A stretch of DNA of 51,583 nt from an uncultured Eubacteriales bacterium (GCA_902799045.1 CADBZH010000007.1:1-51583), one strand, 5' to 3'; counted from the first letter of the stretch, positions 15,159 through 24,072 are shown. The notes: generated from the sequence alone by a model not told the origin. Program-made: numbers and translations.

Positions 15159-17072
15159 ATGACCAAGAAGCAAAAGAACCTCCTGGCCCGAATCCTCGTG
15201 GCGGCGGTGTTTTTCGTGCCGCTGTATCTGATCTCGGAGGGCATCGTTCAAGTCGAGCTGCCGAAGTGGGCGATGCTGGCGCTGTTCCTGGTCCCCTACC
15301 TGACGGTGGGCTGGGACATCCTGCGCAAGGCGGCGCTGGGCGTGAAGAACCGGCGGGTGTTCGACGAGTGCTTTTTGATGACGGTGGCGACCGTCGGGGC
15401 CATCGCCCTGGGCGAGTTCGGCGAGGGCGTGGCCGTCATGCTGCTGTATCAGGTGGGCGAGCTGTTCCAGGGCGTGGCCGTGGGCCGCAGCCGCAGGAAC
15501 ATCTCCGAGTTGATGGACATCCGGCCGGACTACGCCAACATCGAGGGCGAGGACGGGAACCTGCAGCGCGTGGACCCCGACGAGGTGGAGACCGGCTCCG
15601 TCATCGTCATCCAGCCGGGAGAGAAGGTGCCCATCGACGGCGTGATCGTCGAAGGCGCTTCCGCGCTGAACACCAGCGCCCTCACCGGTGAGAGCAAGCC
15701 GATGGACGTGACCGTGGACGACAGCGTGCTCTCCGGCAGCATCAACCTGTCCGGCGTGCTGAAGGTGCGCACCACGGCGGAATTTGAGGAATCCACGGCC
15801 TCGAAGATCCTCGACCTGGTGGAAAATGCCGCCGCGAACAAGTCGAAATCGGAAAACTTCATCTCCCGCTTCGCCCGCGTCTATACCCCCTTCGTGTGCT
15901 ACGCGGCGCTGGCGCTGGCGGTGCTGCCGCCGCTGCTGGGCATGCTTACCGGCCTGGGCGCTTCGGCCTTTGCCTCCACCGGCGCGATGTGGCGCGAGTG
16001 GGTGTTGCGCGCCTGCACGTTCCTGGTCATCAGCTGCCCCTGCGCGGTGGTGATCAGCGTGCCGCTGAGCTTCTTCGCGGGGCTGGGCGGGGCCAGCAAC
16101 CAGGGCATCCTCATCAAGGGCTCGAACTACCTGGAGACCCTGTCGCAGGTTCGGACGGTGGCCTTTGACAAGACCGGCACCATCACGAAGGGCAGCTTCG
16201 AGGTGACGGCGGTGCACCACAACCCCATCGACGCCCGGCAGGTGCTGGAATACGCGGCGATGGCGGAGTGCCACTCCTCCCACCCGATCAGCCTGAGCCT
16301 GCGCCGCGCCTATGGCAAGCCGATCGACCAGAATCGCGTCAGCGACGTGCGGGAGATCAGCGGTCACGGCATCCTGGCGAAGGTGGACGGCGCGGACGTG
16401 GCCGTGGGCAACGAGCGCCTGATGAACCGCGTCGGCGTGCCCTTCCAGCACTGCCACCACACCGGCACGATCATCCATGTGGCGATCCGCGGCGAGTATG
16501 CCGGCCACATCGTGATTTCCGACACGCTGAAGGAAAACGCCCGGGAGGCCATGGAGGCGCTGAGGCGCGCCGGCGTGGAGCGCACGGTGATGCTCACCGG
16601 CGATGAAGAGCGCGTGGCGCAGGCCGTGGCGCATGACGTGGGCCTGACGGACTATCGCGCCCGGCTGCTGCCGCAGGACAAGGTGGCCTGTGTGGAACAG
16701 CTGCTCTCCGAGGGACGGGGCAGGGGCAAGCTGGCCTTCGTCGGCGACGGCATCAACGACGCGCCGGTGCTCTCCCGCGCCGACATCGGCATCGCCATGG
16801 GCGCGCTGGGCAGCGACGCCGCCATCGAGGCCGCGGACGTGGTGCTGATGGACGACGACCCGCTGAAGATCGCCAAGGCTATCCGCATTTCCCGCAAGTG
16901 CCTGGGCATCGTGAAGCAGAACATCATCTTCGCCCTGGGCGTGAAGGCCGTGTGCCTGCTGCTCAGCGCGCTGGGCCTGGCCAACATGTGGGTCGCCATC
17001 GCCGCCGACGTGGGCGTGATGGTCCTGGCCGTGCTGAACGCGATACGGTGCCTGTTTGTGAAAAAACTGTAA
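15159..17072 (+). CDS. P1B-type heavy-metal-transporting ATPase (Zn/Cd/Pb type)
   Basis: A 637-aa efflux pump with all P-type motifs: TGES (176-179) in the actuator domain, membrane CPC (Cys293-Pro-Cys295), the phosphorylated Asp337 in DKTGT, the class-specific HP pair (His375-Pro376), and GDGINDAP. Asp617 in the last helix (AADVGVMVLAVLN) is the transport-site residue of the Zn/Cd subgroup (P1B-2). It has no N-terminal HMA domain and begins almost directly with the membrane part. AAGGAAG precedes ATG 15159. It is controlled by the ArsR-type repressor upstream. Confidence 0.95.
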   Translation: MTKKQKNLLARILVAAVFFVPLYLISEGIVQVELPKWAMLALFLVPYLTVGWDILRKAALGVKNRRVFDECFLMTVATVGAIALGEFGEGVAVMLLYQVGELFQGVAVGRSRRNISELMDIRPDYANIEGEDGNLQRVDPDEVETGSVIVIQPGEKVPIDGVIVEGASALNTSALTGESKPMDVTVDDSVLSGSINLSGVLKVRTTAEFEESTASKILDLVENAAANKSKSENFISRFARVYTPFVCYAALALAVLPPLLGMLTGLGASAFASTGAMWREWVLRACTFLVISCPCAVVISVPLSFFAGLGGASNQGILIKGSNYLETLSQVRTVAFDKTGTITKGSFEVTAVHHNPIDARQVLEYAAMAECHSSHPISLSLRRAYGKPIDQNRVSDVREISGHGILAKVDGADVAVGNERLMNRVGVPFQHCHHTGTIIHVAIRGEYAGHIVISDTLKENAREAMEALRRAGVERTVMLTGDEERVAQAVAHDVGLTDYRARLLPQDKVACVEQLLSEGRGRGKLAFVGDGINDAPVLSRADIGIAMGALGSDAAIEAADVVLMDDDPLKIAKAIRISRKCLGIVKQNIIFALGVKAVCLLLSALGLANMWVAIAADVGVMVLAVLNAIRCLFVKKL

Positions 17073-17120
17073 GTGCGCCCTTCACGGAAACCCGTGGGAT
17101 TGGCATGCGTCGCCTGTTGA

Positions 17121-17203
17121 CGCTGCGTACAGATCCTTCACTTTGCTCAGGATGACATGGCTTCGATTCGCCGTCCTCCTCAGCGCGGCGAAGGACCTGC
17201 AAC
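17121..17203. repeat. CATCCTGAGCGCAGCGAAGG-family repeat, copy 2 (diverged)
   Basis: GCGTACAGATCC...GCTCAGGATGACA is followed by the inverted partner TCCTCAGCGCGGCGAAGGA. It sits in the 485-base gap between the ATPase and the CDF gene, which otherwise holds the next repeat and the riboswitch. Confidence 0.65.
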
Positions 17204-17220
17204 GAATCACCTTCACGAGA

Positions 17221-17263
17221 CGTCATTGCGAGGAGGTCCCAACGGGACCGACGTGGCAATCTG
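17221..17263. repeat. GTCATTGCGAGGAGG...CGTGGCAATC repeat, copy 1
   Basis: The element starts CGTCATTGCGAGGAGG, has a small hairpin (GGTCCC/GGGACC) and ends CGACGTGGCAATCTGG. The same ends occur twice, in inverted orientation, at 43318-43432. Confidence 0.7.
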
Positions 17264-17331
17264 GCCCTGGACGATAAGAACCCCGAAGGCTTTCAACCGG
17301 AACGCCAATCGCCTCGCGGTTCCATTTACCC

Positions 17332-17361
17332 TTGACTAATCCAAGCGCGTTCCATTATGAT
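17332..17361 (+). promoter_or_regulatory. Promoter of the CDF transporter gene
   Basis: TTGACT (17332-17337) and TATGAT (17356-17361) have an 18-base spacer. Transcription would start just ahead of the riboswitch aptamer. Confidence 0.75.
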
Positions 17362-17370
17362 GGTAAAAAC

Positions 17371-17447
17371 CTGAACAGGCATTCAGTTGCCGGGTCACGG
17401 AAGTGACAGCGGAGGCATTTCATCCGCGGGACAGTCATAGAATGACG
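17371..17447 (+). promoter_or_regulatory. NiCo (czcD) riboswitch aptamer
   Basis: Recognised from the conserved junction segments, in order: CTGAACAGGCA, TTGCCGGG, and GCGGGACAGTC. They enclose a GGCA/TGCC helix, a GTCAC-GGAA-GTGAC hairpin and a GCGGA/TCCGC hairpin. This matches the cobalt/nickel-sensing czcD motif, which normally precedes CDF exporter genes, as here. The outer P1 helix is short and less clear. The 3' side of the last aptamer hairpin overlaps a terminator, as expected for an ON switch. Confidence 0.87.
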
Positions 17448-17465
17448 TGTTCCGCGGATTTTCTT
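17422..17465 (+). terminator. Riboswitch-controlled intrinsic terminator
   Basis: The stem ATCCGCGG (17422-17429) with CCGCGGAT (17452-17459) is followed by TTTTCTT. Its left arm is also part of the last aptamer hairpin and the GGGACAG junction, so metal binding should prevent terminator formation. Confidence 0.85.
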
Positions 17466-17558
17466 GGAATTGGGCATGATTAGGAAAACGAAACGTTTTC
17501 CGGGTCGGCGGGTTCCGCAGGAACACGTCGACAATCATTTCATGCGGGAGGGACGATC

Positions 17559-18431
17559 ATGGACAACCAACCCAGCGAGGCGCTTCGGGTCTCAGCGGTG
17601 AGCATCGCCGTGAACCTGCTGCTGGCGGCGGGCAAGCTGCTGGCGGGGCTGATCGCGCGATCCGGCGCGATGGTCTCCGACGCGGTGCACTCCGCCTCGG
17701 ACATCTTCTCTACCGTCGTCGTCATCATCGGCGTGAAGCTCTCCGGCAAGGCGGCGGACCGCGAGCATCCCTATGGCCACGAGCGCCTGGAGTGCGTGGC
17801 GGCGATCCTGCTGGCCGTGATCCTGCTGATCACCGGCATCTTCATCGCCCAGGAGGGCGTCCGGCGGATCCTCGACGCCCGGGACGAGGCCTTGCCCGTG
17901 CCCGGGGCGCTGGCGCTGGTGGCGGCGGTGGTGTCGATCCTCACGAAGGAGGCCATGTTCTGGTATACCCGCGGGCATGCCAAGCGCCTGGGCTCCTCGG
18001 CGTTGATGGCCGACGCCTGGCACCACCGCAGCGACGCGCTCAGCTCCGTGGGCGCGCTGGTGGGCATCGCCGGGGCGCGGCTGGGCCTGCCGGTGCTGGA
18101 CCCGCTGGCCAGCGTGGTGATCTGCGCGTTCATCGCCAAGGCGGCCTTTGACATCTTCAGGGACGCCGTGAACAAGATGGTGGACCACAGCGCCGACGCC
18201 GCGACCGAGGCGGCCATTCGCGCCCGGGCCGAGGCGCACGAAGGCGTGCGGCGCGTCGATTTGCTGCGCACGCGGGAGTTCGGCAGCCGCCTGTACATCG
18301 AGCTGGAGATTGCCGTGGATCAGTCGCTCACCCTCGGCGAGGCCCACGCCATCGCCGAGCGCGTGCACGACGACGTGGAGCAGGCCTTCCCCCAGGTGAA
18401 GCACATCATGGTGCATGTGAACCCGATCTAG
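17559..18431 (+). CDS. Cation diffusion facilitator family metal exporter
   Basis: A 290-aa inner-membrane proton/metal antiporter with about six helices and a cytoplasmic C-terminal domain ending HIMVHVNPI. The transport site is His44-x3-Asp48 in helix 2 (DAVHSASD) and His155-x3-Asp159 in helix 5 (ADAWHHRSD), an HD-HD arrangement. HPYGHERLE is the conserved loop after helix 2. GGGAGGG precedes ATG 17559. The upstream Co/Ni riboswitch indicates cobalt and nickel export as the likely job, although the family also moves Zn, Fe and Mn. Confidence 0.94.
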   Translation: MDNQPSEALRVSAVSIAVNLLLAAGKLLAGLIARSGAMVSDAVHSASDIFSTVVVIIGVKLSGKAADREHPYGHERLECVAAILLAVILLITGIFIAQEGVRRILDARDEALPVPGALALVAAVVSILTKEAMFWYTRGHAKRLGSSALMADAWHHRSDALSSVGALVGIAGARLGLPVLDPLASVVICAFIAKAAFDIFRDAVNKMVDHSADAATEAAIRARAEAHEGVRRVDLLRTREFGSRLYIELEIAVDQSLTLGEAHAIAERVHDDVEQAFPQVKHIMVHVNPI

Positions 18432-18590
18432 GAGGAGGCGTTGCAGCGCTCTTATTTTTCATCCTCAAGAATAATGGAATTCTTCAAGCTTCATTTAAGC
18501 CACTGCGCCTATAATGATCCCGTAATCGAGAGAGGAACGGCGCGGATCGCTCCGCATCCCGGCCAAAGGCACTTGAAAGGAGCGTTTGAA

Positions 18591-20153
18591 ATGAAGAAGT
18601 TTATCAGCTTGATCCTGACCCTTGCGATGCTGGCGCTGTGCGTCCCCGCCCTGGCGGAGAACGGCACGCCTCCGGACCTGCCCGCCGGCGACATGACCCC
18701 ACCCGACGGCGACTTCCCCGGCGAGCCCCCCGAGGGTGGCGCACCCGGCGAAGGTGGCGCACCCGGAGATGGCGACTTCCCCGGCGAGCCCCCCGAGGGT
18801 GGCGCACCCGGCGAGGGCGGCGCGCCCGGCGAGGGCGGCATGGGTGGCCCTGGCGGCGTGGGCGGCCCCGGCGGCGGCAGCAGCCAGCCCGAGAGCTACG
18901 ACGCCGTCTACGCCTATGACAGCGACGCCGAGCTGACCGGCGATATCGAGTCCACCGGCACGGACGAAAACGCGGTGCTGGTCACCGACGGCAGCGTGAC
19001 CGTCACCGATGCCACCGTCACCCGCGCGTCCTCCGATTCCACCGGCGGCGACAGCGCCAGCTTCTATGGCGTGGGCGCGGCACTGCTGGCCACCGGCGGC
19101 ACGTTGACCGTCTCCAACGCCATCATCACGACCGACGCGGCCGGCGGCGCGGGCGTGTTCAGCTATGGCGACGCGGTGGTCTACGTCTCCGACACCACCA
19201 TTGAGACCGCCCAGGGCACCTCCGGCGGCATCCACGTGGCGGGCGGCGGCACGCTGTACGCCAGCAACCTGACCGTCACCACCCAGGGCGGCTCCTCCGC
19301 CGCCATCCGCAGCGACCGCGGCAGCGGCACCATGGTGGTCGAGGGCGGCACCTATACCTCGAACGGCACCGGTTCCCCGGCCGTGTACGTCACCGCCGAC
19401 ATCACCGTCTCCGACGCCACCCTGACCGCCACAAACTCCGAGGCGCTTTGCCTGGAGGGCCTGAACAGCGTGAAGCTGTACAACTGCGAGCTGACCGGCA
19501 TGATGCCCGACCAGGACCAGAACGACAACACCTGGACCGTGATCCTCTACCAGAGCATGTCCGGCGACGCCGAAGTGGGCGAGGGCAGCTTTGAAATGGA
19601 CGGCGGCAAGCTCGTCAGCACCAACGGCGGCCTGTTCTACACCACCAACACCGACAGCACCTTCGTGCTCCGCAACGTGACCATCGAAGCCGCCGAGGAC
19701 AGCGAATACTTCCTCCGCTGCACCGGCAACGCCAACCAGCGCGGCTGGGGCTCCACCGGCGCGAACGGCGCGGACTGCACCTTCACGGCGATCGCCCAGA
19801 CCATGGACGGCGACGTCCAGTGGGACAGCATCTCCGAGCTGGACCTGTACCTGACGGACGGCAGCGCGCTGACCGGCGCGATCGTGGACGACGAGAGCTG
19901 CGCGGGCGAGGGCGGCGACGGCTATTGCCGCGTGGTGATCGACTCGACCTCCAGCTGGACCGTCACCGGCGACAGCGCGCTGACCACCCTGGAGTGCGCG
20001 GGCACGATCCAGGACGACCAGGGCCAGAGCGTTACGATCATCGGCACCGACGGCACTGTGTACGTCCAGGGTGACAGCGAGTTCACCGTGACCGTGGACC
20101 AGTTCACCACCGAGGCGGACACCACCGGCGCGGGCGCGATCACCGAGGCGTAA
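18591..20153 (+). CDS. Secreted Gly/Pro-rich protein with beta-helix-like body
   Basis: A 520-aa protein with a clear signal peptide (MKKFISLILTLAMLALCVPALA, cut after ALA). A low-complexity linker follows, built from PPEGGAPGEGG-like units (about residues 25-100). The body is rich in Thr/Ser/Gly/Asp with regular short strands (for example GTLTVSNAIITTDAAGGAGV and GTMVVEGGTYTSNGTGSPAV), typical of right-handed parallel beta-helices. No LPXTG, SLH or membrane anchor is seen at the C-terminus. ATG 18591 has GAAAGGAG upstream, and a TATAAT box lies at 18510-18515. Surface or extracellular location is likely; ligand and function are unknown. Confidence 0.85.
   Translation: MKKFISLILTLAMLALCVPALAENGTPPDLPAGDMTPPDGDFPGEPPEGGAPGEGGAPGDGDFPGEPPEGGAPGEGGAPGEGGMGGPGGVGGPGGGSSQPESYDAVYAYDSDAELTGDIESTGTDENAVLVTDGSVTVTDATVTRASSDSTGGDSASFYGVGAALLATGGTLTVSNAIITTDAAGGAGVFSYGDAVVYVSDTTIETAQGTSGGIHVAGGGTLYASNLTVTTQGGSSAAIRSDRGSGTMVVEGGTYTSNGTGSPAVYVTADITVSDATLTATNSEALCLEGLNSVKLYNCELTGMMPDQDQNDNTWTVILYQSMSGDAEVGEGSFEMDGGKLVSTNGGLFYTTNTDSTFVLRNVTIEAAEDSEYFLRCTGNANQRGWGSTGANGADCTFTAIAQTMDGDVQWDSISELDLYLTDGSALTGAIVDDESCAGEGGDGYCRVVIDSTSSWTVTGDSALTTLECAGTIQDDQGQSVTIIGTDGTVYVQGDSEFTVTVDQFTTEADTTGAGAITEA
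18708..18833 (+). repeat. 63-base in-frame tandem duplication in the Pro/Gly linker
   Basis: Two copies (18708-18770 and 18771-18833), each encoding GDFPGEPPEGGAPGEGGAPG plus one residue, differ by only a few bases. Such repeats can change copy number by slippage, altering linker length without changing frame. Confidence 0.85.
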
Positions 20154-20160
20154 AGGCGCA

Positions 20161-20194
20161 AAAAAAGGGACCGTTTTGAAACGGCCCCTTTTTC
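20161..20194. terminator. Bidirectional intrinsic terminator
   Basis: AAAAAAGGG-A-CCGTTT pairs with AAACGG-C-CCCTTTTT. The A-run on one side and T-run on the other serve both the beta-helix gene (+) and the esterase gene (-), whose stop lies 4 bases away. Confidence 0.85.
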
Positions 20195-20197
20195 ATG

Positions 20198-21076
20198 TCA
20201 CACGAACAGCCTGAACCAGCCGCATTCCTCGTCGTTGCAGCGGATGCCTTCGGTCAGGCGCACGTTGCAGTGGAACACGTGGTAGAGCGGCGCGTTCCTG
20301 TCGCCGTACACGCGCATCACGTGCGGCACCTCCAGTGACATCAGCTTCGCCGCCAGAAGCGGCGCCTGATCGCGCAGGAAATCCTGGTTGGCGGTCATGA
20401 CGAAGGCGGGCGGGAAGTCCGGCGTCATGTGCTCCAGCGGGCTGATCCAGCGCAGCTCCTCGGGCGTGCCGCCCTGGGGCATCAGGTCGCCCATCAGGCT
20501 CTGGGTGCGATCCTCGCCCCGGGCGTCCACCAGATAGGCCCCGCAGTTCAGCGCGATTGCCGTGGGCGCGAAGCCATTCGGCGGGTCGAAGGGATAGGTG
20601 GCGGCATAGTCCGCGCTGGTGCAGAACACGCTGTACAGCGCCAGCAGGTGCGCCCCCGCGGAATCGCCCACGGCGAACACGCGCTTTGTATCGAAGCCGT
20701 ATTCCCCGGCGTGGTCGATGATCCACTGGAACACCCGGTTCGCGTCCTCCAGCGGGGCGGGAAACTTGTGCTCCGGCGCGAGGCGATAGCTGAAGTTCAC
20801 CACCGCGAAGCCGCGCTGCGCCAGGCTCATGCAGTAGAACTGGTAGACCTCCTTCGTGCCGTACACCCAGCCGCCGCCGTGGACGCTGACGATGACCGGC
20901 AGGACCTTGCCCTCCTTCTTGCGGGGGCGGTACACGTCCAGCACCTGCATCGGCGAGGCGGTGCCGTAGGCGATGTCGTCGAAGCGGACGACGTCGTTCG
21001 GCGTGGTGAGGCCGGCGTCCCGGGCGTCGTCCCCGGCCTTGAAGTCGCGGCGAATCTGCTCGGAATATTCAGACAT
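20198..21076 (-). CDS. Alpha/beta hydrolase, hormone-sensitive-lipase-type esterase
   Basis: A 292-aa cytoplasmic carboxylesterase-like protein. HGGGW (66-70) forms the oxyanion hole and GDSAGAH carries the nucleophile Ser139. Late Asp (in TANQDFLRDQ) and His (in LYHVFHCNVRL) complete a plausible triad. The substrate is unknown; the family usually acts on short-chain esters or deacetylates small molecules. It lies 28 bases after cstA on the same strand, so it is probably the last gene of the MATE-cstA-esterase transcript. Confidence 0.88.
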   Translation of the reverse strand: MSEYSEQIRRDFKAGDDARDAGLTTPNDVVRFDDIAYGTASPMQVLDVYRPRKKEGKVLPVIVSVHGGGWVYGTKEVYQFYCMSLAQRGFAVVNFSYRLAPEHKFPAPLEDANRVFQWIIDHAGEYGFDTKRVFAVGDSAGAHLLALYSVFCTSADYAATYPFDPPNGFAPTAIALNCGAYLVDARGEDRTQSLMGDLMPQGGTPEELRWISPLEHMTPDFPPAFVMTANQDFLRDQAPLLAAKLMSLEVPHVMRVYGDRNAPLYHVFHCNVRLTEGIRCNDEECGWFRLFV

Positions 21077-21104
21077 GGCTCATCCTCCTCATGCGATCAA
21101 TCGG

Positions 21105-22526
21105 TCAAAGGGCGGCGGCGGGCCTGGCGCTCTTCATCTTGAGGCAGTAGAACGCGAAGCAGGCCAGGGCGAACACCGCGCCGATGGGATAGCTGACGCC
21201 CGCGCTCAGGCGGAAGCCCTCCTTCGCCATCAGGATGTAGGTGGCGCTGACGGCGGACATGAACGTGGCGGGCAGTGCCGTCATCAGGGAAGCCAGCTTG
21301 CCCGAGTGGTGCTTCAGCAGGTAGGCGGTGGCCACCCACAGCGAGATCATGGCCAGCGTCTGGTTGCTCCAGGAGAAGTAGCGCCAGAGCACGTTGAAGT
21401 CCAGCTGGGTCAGAACCGCGCCCGCGGCCAGCAGCGGCAGCGTGATGATCAGGCGGTTCTTCATCTTCTTCTGGTCCAGGTGGGTGATTTCCGCCAGAAT
21501 CAGGCGGGCGCTGCGGAAGGCGGTGTCGCCGGAGGTGATGGGGCAGGCGATGACGCCGATGATCGCCAGGATGCCGCCCACGGGGCCGAGCATGCCGGTG
21601 GAGATGTCATAGACCACGCCGCTCTGGCCCAGGTCGGTCAGCGCCTGGTTCAGCCCGCCGGTGGCCCCGTAGAAGGCCACGCCGCCGGCGGCCCAGATCA
21701 GCGCGATCACGGATTCGCTGAGCATCGCGCCGTAGAACACCTTGCGGCCCACCTTTTCGGTGGTGATGCACTTGGAGATCATCGGCGACTGGGTGGCGTG
21801 GAAGCCGGAGATCGCGCCGCAGGCCACCGTGACGAACATGTAGGGCCATACCGGCAGTCCCTCCGGGTGCTGGTTTGCCAGCGTCAGCTCCGGAATGGCG
21901 TAGCCGCCCTTGAAGATGCCGAACAGGATGCCCACGGCCATCGTGATCAGCACCACGCCGAACACCGGGTACAGCCGCCCGATGATCTTGTCGATGGGCA
22001 GCAGCGTCGCCAGGATGTAGTAAAGGAGGATCACCACCACCCAGAACGTGGTGTTCAGCGTGTTGGGCGTCAGGCGGGCGATCAGCGCGGCGGGGCTGGT
22101 AACGAACACCGTGCCCGTCAGGATCAGCAGCAGCACCGAGAACAGCCGCATGCCCCACTTCGCGAAGGTGCCCAGGTAGATGCCGGAGAGCTCCGCGATG
22201 GAATTGCCGTCGTGGCGCTCGGAGATCATGCCGGTCATGTAGTCGTGCACCGCGCCGCCCAGGATCGAGCCGAACACGATCCACAGGAACACCACCGGCC
22301 CGAAGCACGCGCCCATCAGCGCGCCGAAGATCGGTCCGGTGCCCGCGATGTTCAGAAGCTGGACCAGGAAGGCCTTCCAGGTCTTCATCGGCACGAAGTC
22401 CACGCCATCCTCCAGGCGCTTGGCGGGGGTCTCGCGGTCGTCCGGCGCGAACACCCTCTCCACCATGCGGCCGTAAACCGCATAGCCGACGATCAGCGCG
22501 GCCAGCGCGACGAACAGTGAAATCAT
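21105..22526 (-). CDS. cstA: Carbon starvation protein CstA family transporter
   Basis: A 473-aa integral membrane protein with about 13 hydrophobic helices. The CstA signature region is MKTWKAFLVQLLNIAGTGPI followed by FGALMGACFGPVVFLWIVFG and GGAVHDYMTGMIS. CstA-family proteins take up peptides or pyruvate (family knowledge). This is the shorter Gram-positive form; E. coli CstA is about 700 aa. ATG 22526 is chosen, with AGAGGATG upstream; the in-frame extension to 22601 overlaps the MATE gene. Only 4 bases separate it from the MATE stop, suggesting one operon. Confidence 0.92.
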   Translation of the reverse strand: MISLFVALAALIVGYAVYGRMVERVFAPDDRETPAKRLEDGVDFVPMKTWKAFLVQLLNIAGTGPIFGALMGACFGPVVFLWIVFGSILGGAVHDYMTGMISERHDGNSIAELSGIYLGTFAKWGMRLFSVLLLILTGTVFVTSPAALIARLTPNTLNTTFWVVVILLYYILATLLPIDKIIGRLYPVFGVVLITMAVGILFGIFKGGYAIPELTLANQHPEGLPVWPYMFVTVACGAISGFHATQSPMISKCITTEKVGRKVFYGAMLSESVIALIWAAGGVAFYGATGGLNQALTDLGQSGVVYDISTGMLGPVGGILAIIGVIACPITSGDTAFRSARLILAEITHLDQKKMKNRLIITLPLLAAGAVLTQLDFNVLWRYFSWSNQTLAMISLWVATAYLLKHHSGKLASLMTALPATFMSAVSATYILMAKEGFRLSAGVSYPIGAVFALACFAFYCLKMKSARPAAAL

Positions 22527-22530
22527 AGTA

Positions 22531-23910
22531 TCATCCTCTTTCTGCCATGGATTCCGCGGAGACCTTCCGGCCCCAGCGGATGAGATAATAAGAGACCTCA
22601 ATCACGCAGCAGCTGACCCAGCCCACGGGATAGCCCAGGCCCACCAGCAGCGGCGTGTTGGAGATGAAGTGAGTGACCACGAACAGGTACACCTGCCGCA
22701 GCGCGACGAAGCAGCCCAGCATGATCAGCATCGGCGCGCGGGAATCGCCGCGTCCGCGCAGCGCGCCGGCCAGCGTGTGGTTCACGGCGTTGCAGAGCAG
22801 GAAGAACGTGTTCGCCCGGAGAAACAGCGCGCCGAATTCGATCACCGATTCGTCCTTGGAGAACAGGCGCACGGCCGGCTCGGCGAAGATCACCAGCGCC
22901 ACGGCGATCAGCCCCGTGATACCCACGGACAGCAGGATCGTGTCGCGGGTGCCCCGGTTGGCCCGGGCATACTGCTTCGCGCCGATGTTCTGGCTGACAA
23001 AGGTCGTGGCCGCCATGGCGGTGGACTGCATCGGCAGCATGATGAACCCGTCGAGCTTGTTGTAACTGCTCCACCCGGCCATGCAGCTGGAGCCGAAGAA
23101 GTTGACGTAGCTCTGCACGAAGATGTTGGAGAACGCCGTGATGACGGACTGGATCGCGGCCGGCAGCCCCACGGCAAATATGCGGCGCAGCACCGGGCCG
23201 TTGATGCGCAGGTCCTTCCAGCTCAGGCGGTAGATGTCCTTCGTGGTGGTCAGGAGCCGCAGCGTCAGCACCGCGGACACCAGCTGGGAGAGGATCGTGG
23301 CGTAGGCCACGCCGTCGATGCCCATCCGGAACCCCAGCACGAACAAGAGGTCCAGCGCGATGTTCAGGAGGCTCGTCAGGATCAGGAACATCAGCGGGCG
23401 CGTGGTGTCGCCCACGGCGCGCAGTATGCCGCTTCCGATGTTGTAGATCAGCAGGCCCGTGATGCCCAGGAAGTAGATCGTCAGATAGGACGCCGCGCCA
23501 TCGAACACGTCCTCTGGCGTGTTCATCAGGTGCAGCATTGGCCGCACGCAGGCCACGCCGATCACCGTGAAGGCGGCGCAGAGGGCGAAGGTCATGGCCA
23601 TGGTGGTCTCCACGGCGGTGTGCAGGCGCTCCAGGTCCCGCGCGCCGAAGTGCTGGCCGATCACCACGCCCGCGCCCACCGAGAAGCCGTTGAAGAAGAA
23701 CACCAGCATGTTCACGATCATCGTCGTGGAGCCGACGGCCGCCAGCGCCTCCTTGCCCACGTAGTTGCCCACCACGATGCTGTCCACGGTGTTGTAGAGC
23801 ATCTGGAACACGTTGCCCAGCATCAGCGGCAGCGAAAACAGTATGATCTGCCGGATGATGGACCCGCTCGTCATGTCGCGGGCGGTGCTCTTCGGGCGGG
23901 TGAGGGCCAT
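22531..23910 (-). CDS. MATE-family multidrug/sodium or proton antiporter
   Basis: A 459-aa membrane protein with two related halves of six helices each. The start MTSGSIIRQIILFSLPLMLG and the VGNYVGKEALAAVGST segment are characteristic of MATE exporters (DinF/NorM branches). The repeat equivalent in the second half is FVSQNIGAKQYARANRGTRD. The transported compound cannot be predicted. A promoter and a good ribosome site (GAAGGAAGG) precede it, and cstA follows after 4 bases. Confidence 0.92.
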   Translation of the reverse strand: MALTRPKSTARDMTSGSIIRQIILFSLPLMLGNVFQMLYNTVDSIVVGNYVGKEALAAVGSTTMIVNMLVFFFNGFSVGAGVVIGQHFGARDLERLHTAVETTMAMTFALCAAFTVIGVACVRPMLHLMNTPEDVFDGAASYLTIYFLGITGLLIYNIGSGILRAVGDTTRPLMFLILTSLLNIALDLLFVLGFRMGIDGVAYATILSQLVSAVLTLRLLTTTKDIYRLSWKDLRINGPVLRRIFAVGLPAAIQSVITAFSNIFVQSYVNFFGSSCMAGWSSYNKLDGFIMLPMQSTAMAATTFVSQNIGAKQYARANRGTRDTILLSVGITGLIAVALVIFAEPAVRLFSKDESVIEFGALFLRANTFFLLCNAVNHTLAGALRGRGDSRAPMLIMLGCFVALRQVYLFVVTHFISNTPLLVGLGYPVGWVSCCVIEVSYYLIRWGRKVSAESMAERG

Positions 23911-23941
23911 GGGCGCGCCTTCCTTCGTGATGTGTACCTAT

Positions 23942-23970
23942 ATTATAAACTTGATAGATGAAATGTGCAA
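23942..23970 (-). promoter_or_regulatory. Promoter of the MATE-cstA-esterase operon
   Basis: Minus strand TTGCAC (23970-23965), a 17-base spacer and perfect TATAAT (23947-23942), about 30 bases upstream of the MATE start. Confidence 0.75.
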
Positions 23971-23991
23971 GGGCTGAAAGAAAAAACACAT

Positions 23992-24056
23992 GTGACAAAG
24001 GGGACGGTTCTGATTGACACATCACAAGTGTCGAACAGAACCGTCCCTCTCGTCAC
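23992..24056. repeat. 65-base palindromic element, GTGACAAA family
   Basis: The element folds almost completely: GTGAC...GTCAC ends, GGACGGTTCTG pairing with CAGAACCGTCC, and inner GACAC/GTGTC. It lies between the MATE promoter and the 3' end of the XRE gene. The ends resemble those of the longer element at 24888-25032 on the other side of the XRE gene. Confidence 0.75.
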
Positions 24057-24072
24057 GTCGGTCGCCGATGTT

